The position numbers and the translations under genes are program-made. The notes under the pieces were generated by a model, which ran no database searches, was not told the DNA's origin, and saw only the letters and a program-made list of their open reading frames with translations. A DNA stretch of 64,000 bases from Nymphaea colorata. Lineage: Eukaryota > Streptophyta > Magnoliopsida > Nymphaeales > Nymphaeaceae. The stretch is taken from NCBI RefSeq assembly GCF_008831285.2, contig NC_045146.1, positions 7,762,972-7,826,971 on the forward strand, given 5' to 3'. Of the stretch, positions 35,387 through 48,200 are shown in pieces; the first letter of the stretch is position 1; each line of letters starts with the position of its first letter.

Positions 35387-38300
35387 TTCTTTTTAGTTTT
35401 TCATATCTATTGGAATTATTATAGAAGAGGAACCTGTGATGATGTTGACATGTATTTTCCCTTTGCTCATTTAAAAAATTAAGTTAGTAATTATGCTTTA
35501 GATTAGTTTTTGAAGTTTTTAAAATTAGAACTAGTGATTTACTAGTTGTTGTTTAGAAAATTAGAAGATTTTTCATGCCCTAAAACATTACAAAACTGCG
35601 GTTTTAAATTTTAAACTTGCTTTCCTTATGCTGTGTGTGATTAGATCTTAAGTTTTAAACTTTTAGTTTTGTTACAACAGGAGAGATGGAGAGAGAAAAG
35701 TCTTGTTCTCATTTACCCTAATCTCATGTTAAAAAGGGTTTTAGGGGGCAACAACCAAAATTACAAGACCAATCCACAAGACAAAATATGAATATTAAAT
35801 ATGACCTCCCACATTAATAAATATTAACCCATGACTTCTAACTGTTTACTAAAAAATCTTTCACTAATATTAATTCTCAACACTCCCCCTTAAGTGAGAG
35901 CATAAATGTCAACCATGCTTAGCTTGTTGTAGCATCTTGTAAAGTCAACAATAGGAAGTGGCTTGGCAACCACGTCAACTACTTCCTCGTTTGAGGACAC
36001 ATGAATAATCGATCTAATTCATGCTTGAACCATGTGATGAATGTAATGACGATCAACTTTTATATGCTTGGTTCTCTCATGAAACACATGATTATTGGCA
36101 AGATAGAGGGCTGCCTTGTTATCACACTTCATCTCCATAAGTAACTTCACCTGAACTCCCAAACTGCTAATTACACTTTTTATCCATCTCATCTCAGCAA
36201 CTGTTTGATCCATGCTCTATCAGAGGAAGCTGCTACTCCAATTGTTATAATGAGATAGTAAATGCCCCCTTCTTCGCAATGTCTACCAATCTTCTTCTTG
36301 GTCAGTAAATCCTGAAAAACACAAGAACCAGGTCAGGAATAACACAACGATTCAATTCTCTTGTGAGTTGGCTTGTAGATAGAAGGTTTTTGGAAAACTC
36401 GGGGTGTGCAACACCTTCTGAATACACAAAGTAGGGGACAAGTGAACATCTCTCTGTCCTATAGTTGGTGATATTCTTCTAGAGCAAGTGGAACATGCTC
36501 TAAAGAGGAATAAGGTATAATGTAAAAACAACTGAGAGATTCTCTATAAAGGTGTCTAGAAGCTCCCAAAACAACAAATCCACAACTACCTTGACTCCTA
36601 GTCATACTCAATGTTGTAAAAGGCGTATCGTAACATGTATCGGTCGGGCTGACCTATACATTATATCGTAACGTATCGTAAATTATTATTTTTTAATTCA
36701 TAAAAAATTTAAAAAAATTAGAAAAAATAGAGAAAAGATAGTTAAAATCGGGAAAAATAAAAAAAATTGAAAAAAACGTGTTCTATATAAAAGAAAAACT
36801 CATCACATCGTTCATAAGCCATAATATATTAACAACACATTTAGAAATGAAAAATAAGAAATTCACAATAACATAATAAACATCCATCACAAATTTAAGG
36901 TTTAATAAAGTGTTTTAGATTATATTACAAGTTTACAACAAATAATATATTATGATTATCATCAATCAAGGTCCCATCATCCCCACGGGCCATGGGTCCT
37001 TCTTATCCACAAGCGAGTTCTCCTCTAAATCGACAATTTATCACAAACATGGCGATTTTTGTAGAAAAACTAGTAAAACATTTCCTCTCACAACTTTTAG
37101 ACATGTTTAGAAAGAGGGAGAGAGTGGTTCTTTTGTAAAAAAACCACAAAAAATCATTTTATCCATGTATCATACGATACGAGGTTTATCGGGCGTATCT
37201 TATGATAGAGCCCCCGTATCGCATGATACAACCGATAGGCCTACGATGCACAAGCGTATTGTATATCATAGACGTATCTTATAGGTTTTTTAAACCTATA
37301 CGATACGTATTGCATGATACGGGCCCGTATTGTGCGATATGGATAACATTGGTCATATTGCCTGTAGACTATGTCACACGGGTACGGGAACGGTATGGGT
37401 ACGCGGACACGGAAATTTTCAAAATTTTAGGATTCGTGGACATAACGAATATTATATTCTAAATAATTAAAAATGATAATAAAATAAAAAAAACATTAAA
37501 TTAATAATTCACTCTTACAATCTCATAAGTCATAAGAAAGAAAGTCTCAAACAAAACATTGTTCATCACCAATCTCAGAACTCATAAGTCATAAGAAAGT
37601 CTCAAACACTAAGGCAAAATCCCCAAATCGGCAAAATCTCCAAATCAGTAAAATCCCCATATCAAAAAAAAAAAAAAATATTGCACATAGCATTGAAGAA
37701 TAGGATCAAGATCGAAGGATTAACCGTCCAATCTTCAAACGAAAACATCCCCAAATCGGCAAGAAAAACTCAAACGAAAAAAACCCAAATGAAGCATGAA
37801 ACCCTAACTTCTAATATCAAAAAGAAAAAAAAAACACTTACCTGTCTGTCGCCGGCTGCCGCCAGACACCACCGGATGTCGCCGTCGATCGCCGGACCTC
37901 GTCGCCGTCGCCCGCCATTGCAGAACTCTGCTGTCGCCGGTTACAAGTCGTCGAGGGTAAAGGTCGACCGTGAAAGCATAAAAAGAAATCGAGGGTGGAA
38001 ACTTATGTCAGGGTTATGAAAATGGTTGGGATCGGGTCTGACCTAGACCCAATCCAAAACATATCCTGTTGTGTCCAAGTGTCAGGATCCGCGTGTCAGA
38101 GTGTCGACACCGGTATGTGACCCAGTTTGCCGTATCCATGTGTCTTAGCCTGTAGAATATGCTATATCTATAACTACAGTGGATGCAGATGTAGATGCAG
38201 ACTCCTGGACTAGAAGCCGCTCATACTCAACACTACTAACATTGACATTGAAAGAATCTATAGAAGTAGTAGAAACAACATCTATAGTGGGAGATGTAGC

Positions 38301-40242
38301 TTTTGCCACTGTCTTACTGGGAGGAGCCGTAGGTGTAATAGAAGAAGCAGGATGACCATGCTTATCCCAACACCTATTTTCAAGGTGATTCTGCTTGCCA
38401 CAATTTATGACACATGGGTGCTTCTAAAGGGTTGCTGCACCCATATTGATGCTGGTGCTTCTCCGATATAGCACATCCTGTTTGGTCAGTTGAAGGGTTA
38501 AAACCTATGTCACATGGGTGCAGGTACGATATAGGTACGGATACGGCAATACGGGTATGGACACGGCAATTTTGGATACGCGGAAACGACAAATTTTATA
38601 TTCTAAAAAATAATAAAATGAAAAAAAAAACATTAAATTAATAGTTCACTCTTACAAAAGTGCTGAGTATTTGAAAGGATTGTTCAAGAAAATAATTAGA
38701 TGCATCACAAAGAAATGATAAAATGACAAAAAAAACATTAAATTAATAGTTTATTGTTTTGGCATGTCCCACCCATGTCCCGTATCCAGATACGCGTGTC
38801 CGCGTATCGGATACGGGTATGTGGGCTAAACCCACGTATCCGTGTGATAGAGGTTAAAACTAACCATTTTAATTCTGCACATAACTAAATAATCTCTATT
38901 ACAAAAAGTTTATATGTAAATATTAGATAAATAAGGCTACTAAATAGTTAAATCATTATTTGACAAATGATTTATATGCCCACATACATGCACATTTATA
39001 TGCATCCTTGCTGCATGCACACTTAAATTTTTTTTTTTTTGGGAAATTGTTGCATTCGCACCTGTATCTGCACTCGCACCAGCACGTGCACCCCACAGGC
39101 CCACACCCATGTTACATAGGCCACAATACGTGCATTGTAGCTTCCTACAACCACCAGTGCCTCTGTCGCGATCTCTACCACATAGGTGAGTTGTCCTCAT
39201 CCGCTTTGTTGTCACTAGAGGTGGAAATCGGGCCAGGTACCCAACGGGTACCTGGTACCTGCCCGATCAGGCCCGGGTACCCAACGAGTACCTGGTACCC
39301 GGCCCGATCGGGCTCGAGCCCAGGCCAGCCCGATAAATTTTAAATATTATATTTTTTTATTAATAATATATATTTATTGTTAAAAATGTATTTTATGTTA
39401 AAAAAATTATTTTATATTTTAAAAAATATTTTTTTATTGTAACCGGGCCGGGTGGGGCTGGGTCCGAACTTGGGTTTCGGTCATTAGGCCCGGGCCCAGG
39501 CTCAGGTTTTGGACATCGGGCTGGCCCGATGCCCAGGCCTAGTTGTCACCATGCTGAAGTGGGAGCACCACTAGATGCCAAAGAAAGGAAGACGGCTAGA
39601 CAACTAATCCAATTATATGCATCGGCAAGATTAGAGATTTCAGCGCCTATGAACATCTGAACCTTACCCACAACATATTCAGGAGATGGCCCAAATAGGA
39701 ATTTGGCTACCATAGTCTGCTCCTGGTGTGTTTTATAATATGTTTTGCATGGAGATCGAACGACATTCGGTCTTTCATAAGTAGATTTGACTGAAGAAAA
39801 TTATCTGTTGGAGTTGACAGATCTCCTTCTTTACCTGCAAAATTCTGCTCACATTCTTATCCTGTGATTACATGTCTTGCTAAAACTCTCACTTATGTTT
39901 GACAATAGTATAGCATCCTAAGTCACTTGCAATATGAGGTTTGATGTTGTTCATGCTTCAGGCCATAACAATGCTACTCTTTGTACGTGGCATACTTTCA
40001 CACCTTTTCCTCTGGCTCCTCTTCATTCAATGATATGATCTTTTCAATGTCCTACCATCAACATCACAAAGGTGCAGGACCACATTTCATAGTTGGTGCC
40101 ATCTAATTTGATGGTTGACCCATGTAAGAAAGGATTAAAAAAAGGGTTTATAATCTGCTACTAGGCCAGTTTACTATCCCCTCCAGTATGTGATAGAAAT
40201 GTAGCACCAATATCTGTAACCCGAAAACAGCACTCAAGCAGG

Positions 40243-40285
<43 letters not shown>

Positions 40286-43200
40286 TGAAAACAAGAAGAA
40301 ACTGAGGAGAAGAAGCCGTAGCCAAAATGGTTTGCACGGCCTCTATTTATAATCTCATTTTCAGAATTCTAAGAGTCTCCAATCGTAGAATCCTAGGAGA
40401 TTTCACAAGCTCCAAGGACATTAATTACATCATAGAAACCTAAGAGACTTCACATATTACAAGGATATTAACTACAACATAGAATCCTAGGAGACTTCCC
40501 ATATAACAAGGATATTAACTATAACATAGAATCCTATGAGACTCTTCACATGTTACAAGGACATTAAATATTTTAACACATTCTACAAGGAGGTGGAATC
40601 CTAAGAGACTCCTCTTCAACGTGCTGGTGAAGGATTTATATTTTAACACCCTCCCTCAAGTTGTGCATGGTTTTGCACCATGTACAACTTGCCTTTTAGA
40701 AACCAGAATCGTTCCTTTGTTAATCCTTTTGTAAATAAGTCTGCAACTTGTTCATCTGTACGAACATAAATAGGCTGAATTTCCTTGTCTTCCACCTTTT
40801 GTCTAACAAAGTGTTGATCAATCTCAATGTGCTTTGTTCGACCATGTTGTACGGGATTAAAGGCAATGTTAATAGCGCTTTGATTATCGCACATTAACAT
40901 TGATGTTTTAATCTTTTCTCCAATGTCTTCTAGCAAATGTCTAACCCATGTAACTTCAGCAGTACCTGCAGCCATGCATCTGTATTCAGCTTCAGTGCTG
41001 GATCTTGCTACTGCCTTTTGCTTTCGACAACTCCAAGACACAAGATTACGTCCAATGAAAATACAAAAACCAGAAATGGACTTTCTTTGATCGGGATCTC
41101 CAGCCCAATCTGCATCTGTGAATGTCATAAGTTGATGTCCAGTAGTTATATTTTCACTCTTACCATAAACTAAGCCATCTCCTGCTGTCCCTTTAAGATA
41201 TCTTAATATTCTTTTGACAGCATCCATGTGAGTATCTCTAGGTGCATGCATAAATTGGGATACTTGATTCACAGCATATATAATATCTGGTCTAGTAAAT
41301 GTAAGATATTGAAGTGCCCCAACAATACTTCGATATTGCGTAGGATCTTCATATAACTCCCCATCTTGAGCACTTAGTCTTTGATTTAGAACACTAGGAG
41401 TTCCAACAGGCTTACAATCAGACATACCTGACTTTTTCAACAAATCCAACGTGTATTTCTGTTGTGTCAATGTGAGGCGATTATTGTGCCTATCAATCTC
41501 CACTCCAAGAAAGAATCGTAAATCACCAAGCTCTTTCATTTTGAAGTTTTGCATCATCAAAACTTTAGCTTCTTCTATGTGTTTTTCTGAATTGCCTGTG
41601 ATAACAATATCATCAACATATATAAGAAGTAAAGTAAATATGTTTTCCTTTCGATAAATGAAAAGAGAGTGATCTAGAGGACATCTCCGAAAACCACATT
41701 CTTGAATCTTGCAAGAGAAACTGTCAAACCACGAACGTGAGGCCTGTTTAAGTCCATAAATAGATTTTCTTAGTTTGCAAACCCATGCATGAGAGTCTCC
41801 TTTCGTGTATCCTGGAGGTTGTTCCATATATACTTCCTCCCTTAAATCACCATGAAGAAAAGCATTCTTCACGTCCATTTGATGTAGTCTCCATCCATAT
41901 TCAACTGCCAATGATATAATCACGCGAATTGTTCCCATTTTGATCACAGGGCTGAATGTCTCATCATAATCTTCTCCATATTGTTGTGTAAACCCTTTTG
42001 CTACTAACCTTGCTTTGTGTCTTTCTATGCTGCCGTCAGGTTTGTATTTAATTTTGTATACCCATTTGGAGCCCACTACGTTCTTTTCGTGTGGCCTCGG
42101 AACGATCTCCCATGTTCCACATTCATGCAAGGCATCCATTTCTTCTTTCATAGCCTTTCTCCAATGATGTGATTTTGATGCTTCATCAAATGAAGTAGGT
42201 TCTTCCTCCTTGCCAACTTTTGCCATGAATAACTGAAAATCAAGTGATAAAGAATCATAGCTAACCCACCTGTGAATGGGATGACGAATGCGTTGGGATC
42301 TTCTAAGGTGGGGCATGTTGTCTTCTTCACTGTGAGCATCTCTGTCCCTTAGTCGTCGACTGTAGATAAGACCCGAATACCGATGTGCATCGTTGCTCTG
42401 TTCATTATTGTTTTCGTGATGACTTAATGACTGTGTTGGATCTTCTTGATTTTCACTTTGAGCCATATCCGACGGTTGTATTGCTCTCTCTGAATCTTCA
42501 CTTTGAGGCACATCATTTTCTATAACAGGATCTGCATTGAATAACTGTGTACTGGTCCAGGGATCATAAGATTCAATGGTCATAGGCATTTCATTTGTAT
42601 TATCAAAACTATGTTCATCAAAAATGACATTTCTTGAAGTTTTGATACGTTTAGTTGTTGGATCATAGCATCGAAAACCTTTATATTCATCAGCATATCC
42701 AACGAATCTACATTGAATAGCTTTGTCTTGAAACTTGTTCCTCAACGCAGCATCAACGTGAACATAGCATACACAACCAAAAACCTTCAAGTTCTTGTAA
42801 TCAGGTTGTTTGCCTAAGAGTGTAAAATATGGCGATTTAGACATCAAGAGTGTCATAGGCAAACAATTTATTATGTATACAGCAGTATGGAAGGCTTCAG
42901 TCCACAAGGAAATGGGCACATTAGTATCATGCATCATGCTCATGGCGCTTTCAACTATATGTCGATGTTTCCGCTCAACTACACCATTTTGTTGTGGTGT
43001 GTAAGGGCAGGAAATTTGTCTAGTTATCCCTTTTTCACGTAGAAATTCAATAAAATCAAGCGAGGAATATTCTCCCCCTCCATCACATTGAAAATGCACC
43101 ACATTGGATGAAAATTTAGTTTGAATCATGGCATAGAAGTTTCGAAATATGTGAGGTACTTCTGATTTGTGTTTCATGAAGTAAATCCAGGTGAAACGTG

Positions 43201-45232
43201 AGTAAGAGTCAATGAATAAGACATAATATCTTGACCCAGACATGGAATCAATAGGGGCTGGCCCCCATACATCAGAAAAAATAGTTTCAAAAGGTTTGGA
43301 AGCCCTTTGATTTATATTATGGAAAGGTAAAACATGACTCTTACAAAGTCCACAACTTGAACATTTTTTGACACTTGAAGTAAGAGGTAAACTTGATCTT
43401 GGAATGAGACTATCTGTGACAAGTTTTTCAATGAAATGTCGACCACAGTGTCCTAGCCGACTATGCCACAAATCAGACTCCAAAAATTGGTTAGGGCCCC
43501 TTACTTTTGATTGAAAATGGCAAGAACTTGGCACTGATGACGCATTATGAGAAAGAGAAAATGTCTTCAATCCTATATCAAAAGTGGATGAATCCTTGGG
43601 TAGACATTCCTTGAGGACGTACATATTCCCTTGACGCTCCCCTCTAGCGAACATTTTCTTCGTTTGGAGGTCCTTGACATAGACAGAAGAAGGTGTGAAT
43701 TCAACAGAAGAGCTTGTATCATCAATGAGTTTAGAAATGGATATGATGTTCTTTTTGATATTGGGAGCAAGAACAACATTAGACAGTGATAGAGACGAGG
43801 ATGACAATGGAATATGTGCATTTCCAATATGTGTAATAGGATGAGATTTTCCATCACCTGTTATAATGCAACTTCTACCGTAATGAGGGGATAAGTTAGT
43901 CAATTTACCTGCATTTCCTGTCACATGGGTAGCTGCACCTGAATCCAAGAACCATTCTCCCTGCTCATTTTGCTTTATAGTCATCTTTGAGAATGCGGCC
44001 ATCAATAGCTGTTGCATATCTTCAGCGGTGGATTTAGAACTTTGTCCTCCTTGTTTATAATCATGTCTTACTCCTTTGTTTTTATTTTGAGGATTAAACC
44101 AACATTGTGCCTTCATGTGTCCTTTCTTGTTGCACTGAAAACAAATTGGTATTTTTCTTGAAGTATCCAAAGGAGACATACCTTGGTTATGTGGTGTTGG
44201 TAGAATGCCACGACCACCATGGTTGGAGTTCCCATGGCTCTTACCAAACTTTACATTCATAGCCAACACATTTTGGGAGTTCCCTTGATCAGTCCTTTCA
44301 ATGACTCTTTTCATATTCATTTCATGTTGGAGAAGTTTACCTTGTAGTTCGTTGAAGGAAGGCAGAACAGGAAGGACCTCAAGAGCTGTAATAAAAGCAT
44401 GATAATCATGCCCAAGTCCATTCAAGGTTTGCTGCACCTTTTCCTTATCAGAAATGTTATTCCCTGAGGCAGCAAGTTGGTCTGCGACGGCCTTAATACG
44501 CCCCAAATAATCCATGATAGACGTTGAACCTTTGCTCAAATTCTGAAATTCTTTCTTTAAGTACATAATTCGAGCTTCTGATATTTGGGAAAAGGTATCA
44601 GCAAGGGTTTCCCATAATTCTTCTGCAGTACAATCATCAGAAACTGAAAGTAACACTTGTTGAGATAAAGTGGACAAAATATACGCAACCAGACTTTGAT
44701 CACGTCTCATCCACATAGCATGTTCAGGATTGTTGTCTTCATGAACAGCAATAACTTCTCCTGCCTCATTTTTTATTTCCTGTAAGACGGATATTGGTGG
44801 AGCCTTTGTTGAACCATCGAGATGTCCAAAGAGTCCTTGACTTCTTATGAAAGGCATGATTTGCCTTTTCCAGATCAGATAATTCTCATGGTTGAGTTTT
44901 TCGGTAATAAGGTGAGGAAGAAAACTTGAGGACATGCCAGAATGCGAAAGGTTTTCCATGACAGCAGAAAAGAATGGTATATAGGTAGAAGATGAGAGGG
45001 AAAGAAGACACGATATAACAAGATGTGTCCTTGGTAAGCAAGAAGAAAAAAGGAACAAGAATTGCGCAAGAGAAAAGTAAATTCAGGATAGAGACAAGAT
45101 GAGAAAAGAGTTCTAACCAGATCAGACCTGTTTGGGCATTTCGTTTGGTAGAGATAACGTAACCTGGCGCTCTGATACCATGATAGAAATGTAGCACCAA
45201 TATCTGTAACCCGAAAACAGCACTCAAGCAGG

Positions 45233-45275
<43 letters not shown>

Positions 45276-48200
45276 TGAAAACAAGAAGAAACTGAGGAGA
45301 AGAAGCCGTAGCCAAAATGGTTTGCACGGCCTCTATTTATAATCTCATTTTCAGAATTCTAAGAGTCTCCAATCGTAGAATCCTAGGAGATTTCACAAGC
45401 TCCAAGGACATTAATTACATCATAGAAACCTAAGAGACTTCACATATTACAAGGATATTAACTACAACATAGAATCCTAGGAGACTTCCCATATAACAAG
45501 GATATTAACTATAACATAGAATCCTATGAGACTCTTCACATGTTACAAGGACATTAAATATTTTAACACATTCTACAAGGAGGTGGAATCCTAAGAGACT
45601 CCTCTTCAACGTGCTGGTGAAGGATTTATATTTTAACAGTATGCATATCTTCTGCCTAGATTCCACCAACATTTGAAGAACGCTGCCCAATAATACATAT
45701 CAACCAGCAGTGTGGAGGAAATATGTGCAGTGCTTTGCATAAGTCCAACAACCAGACAACCCACGTGTTGACAACAGATTTGAATGAAATACCGAACGAA
45801 ATCTGTCATCAATCACCAACTCCAAATCACCAACAAGAGCAGCCATAAAATAATAATGCAGATATTCAAATCTGATTACAGAACAGATATCTAATAGACT
45901 TTGGTCCCAAACCAACATTAAATCACCAACAGATGCACCAAGAAATACTAAATGATCAGTTCGGAACTGATCTTAAATATAGGTATGATGATTACGTTCA
46001 GATCTACTACTTATTCTCAAATGTCAACAGCACAAACTTCTAGACAGAAAAATACCAAGTTGATAGACATCAAACACAAGAGGAGCATCATACAAATCAT
46101 TGAGTTATACTTAACAACAACCAAGATAGGCAGAACCAACTGACGTCAATATTTACTGCCTAGCAACATCACAGAATCTGACCTCTTTAACGATAGTGAG
46201 CAAATCAAATCAAACTACCACCTTTACTTACTTGACAGGTATAGGTGTCCATACAGCTCCACACGGCAGGCCTGATTCACATAGCTCCCACACGCTTGCT
46301 TGAAAACAGAGACGTCAAATCTACCCACCTTATGTTCTGCCTTGATGTTATCCACAATAATCTGTGCTCCTCAGTAACAACTAATAAACTTGGACATCTG
46401 ATCATGGTGGCATGAGGATCAGCGATGATTGGATCCCTCTAACAACGACCAACAACAATTCCACATGCCTTGGAGGTCAGTAAGATTAAAAGGGAAGAGG
46501 AGACAGAGATACAGAAGAAAAGGAGGAGGAGAAAGAAGAAGAGGAAGACCTAGACTGTTGTCAGCATCAGAAAGTCCCGGACCCCGGTTTAGGGTGCTCT
46601 GATACCATGTTACAAGAAGAGAGATTGTGAGAAAAGAGTCTTGTTCTCATTAACCCTAATCCCATGTTAAAAAGGGATTAGGAGGCAGCAACCAAAATTA
46701 AAAGGCCAGTCAACAAGACAAAATATAAATGTTAAAGAAGACCTCCCACATTAATAAATATTAACCCATGACTTCTACTATTTACTTAAAAGTCCTTTCA
46801 ACAAGTTTTACCAAATTTTCTCTTTCCAACTTTTCATTGTTATGAAATGCTTAATGTGTTGGTTATTGTGCACTTTTAATTGTTTCATTGTAATAAGCTG
46901 AGAACCATAGATTTTTCATTGAGAAAGTTTTGTTATAATTTTTTAAAATTAACATCGCATCTTACTAATTAATTTTTTTCTGTTTATAATTTAATGCGTC
47001 TAGTCCCTCCTAGGCCGTTTGCTCAACTCACCACTTAGCCTTCAGCTAGTGCTTTTAACAATGTAGTCTTTACTTAGCAATCTCGAAAGAATCTTCCATT
47101 CCTAAGCCTTCTTGATGTGAACCAGTCAATGTAGAGAAATGAAATATGGGTCAGCCAGATCAGATGTAGTTTAAATTTGGTTCTTGTATTTCTAAGTACT
47201 TCCAGGATTGCTGTATTGCATTTTAATTGTTTGGATTCATGTAAAATACGACTAGGATGATCGGTTAAGCAGAACATAGACTTTTCAGGTGCCTGTACCT
47301 CCACTGGACAGACCTTCAGAACTCCATTGCATGTCCAATGAGCCTGGGGCAAATCACGCCTATGAATCCATGGACATTCCTCAAGAGCCGGGAATCCCAG
47401 TTCTAATCACCTGGAGCTTTGGTGGCAATGATGTTGCTGTTGAAGGTTCATGGGACAACTGGACGTCAAGGTAAATAGATTTCTTGTAGTTGGCGCAAGC
47501 ACCAGATTACTAATTAATTCCTTCTATGTTTTCCAAATCTTATCCAATTCTGGTTACATTGCAAAGATTAAGCAAACAACTATGATCAATTATATGTGGT
47601 CATTTTGCAGGAAGACATTAATGAGGTCAGGAAAGGATCATGTTCTCCTGTTGGTTCTCCCATCTGGTATTTATCACTACAAATTTATTGTAGATGGTGA
47701 ATGGAGATATATACCTGATCTGCCCTGCATATCAGATGAGACGGGCCATGTTAATAATCTTCTTGATGTGCAGGTAATGTTCTTTCTCGCTCTCACATGC
47801 ACATTTTTTGATGGGCTAACATCTGATGTTGAAGTTCCAAGCATGAAGCCATCTGGTCAAGAAATTAAATTTCTATATGAAACCAATTCTTCTCTCACAG
47901 TTTCTTCAGAAAAGAAGACCATATTCCTTGAAATTTTTGGAATGGTTGCTCCACTATAAGACTAGATTAGGTGTTTCCATTTATTAGTGTGATATTGTAT
48001 GGGGAAGTGATATGGGAAAGAGAATGTAGTTAAATGTCCTTTTTAGTGGTTGTTCTCCTAAGCTGTTGATAGTATAGATGCCTCCACTGTAACGCTTTGG
48101 TCTTTTCTGACTCCTCTAGTGGCACATTGTAACTGTCGTCCCTTTTGAAAAGTGGAAAATGCCCAAAAGATGTATTCCTTGTACCATAACAATTAGAGTA

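Larger units (their letters stand above)
40191..45638 (-). mobile_element. Young, apparently intact Ty1/copia element (inner)
   Basis: Two 458-bp LTRs (40191-40648 and 45181-45638) appear identical base for base, including the (GA)n run. GTATG flanks the element exactly (40186-40190 and 45639-45643). On the minus strand the order is 5' LTR, tRNA-iMet primer site, one open gag-pol frame, purine tract, 3' LTR. Identical LTRs imply insertion too recent for mutations to accumulate. It lies antisense in intron 1 of the SnRK1 beta gene, inside the older copia element. Confidence 0.95.
35670..46803 (-). mobile_element. Old internally deleted Ty1/copia element (outer)
   Basis: LTRs of about 213 and 196 bp (35670-35882 and 46608-46803) share TGTTACAA starts and CAACA ends and are visibly diverged. 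AGTTT flanks the whole unit (35665-35669 and 46804-46808), a 5-bp TSD. The primer site (TGGTATCAGAGC on the minus strand) is at 46596-46607, and a purine tract follows the body at about 35,883-35,895. Decayed gag, zinc knuckle, pre-integrase and RNase H pieces remain on the minus strand; integrase and reverse transcriptase are gone. Five later insertions interrupt it: 36609-37351, 37369-38147, 38505-38851, 39216-39541 and 40191-45638. Confidence 0.85.
31202..47288 (+). other. Giant TE-filled intron 1 of the SnRK1 beta gene
   Basis: The donor is G|GTAACG at 31202 and the acceptor TTTTCAG at 47288. The intron holds a MITE-like element (31900-32789), an old copia element (35670-46803) with five insertions in it, and a young copia element within that. 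Both copia elements lie in antisense to the host gene. Stretches not listed separately (31202-31899, 32790-35669, 46804-47288) are AT-rich and show no gene. Confidence 0.85.

Noticed and set aside
40240-45271. The two (GA)n runs as independent microsatellites
   Set aside because: They are the same internal part of the two identical LTRs of the inner copia element.
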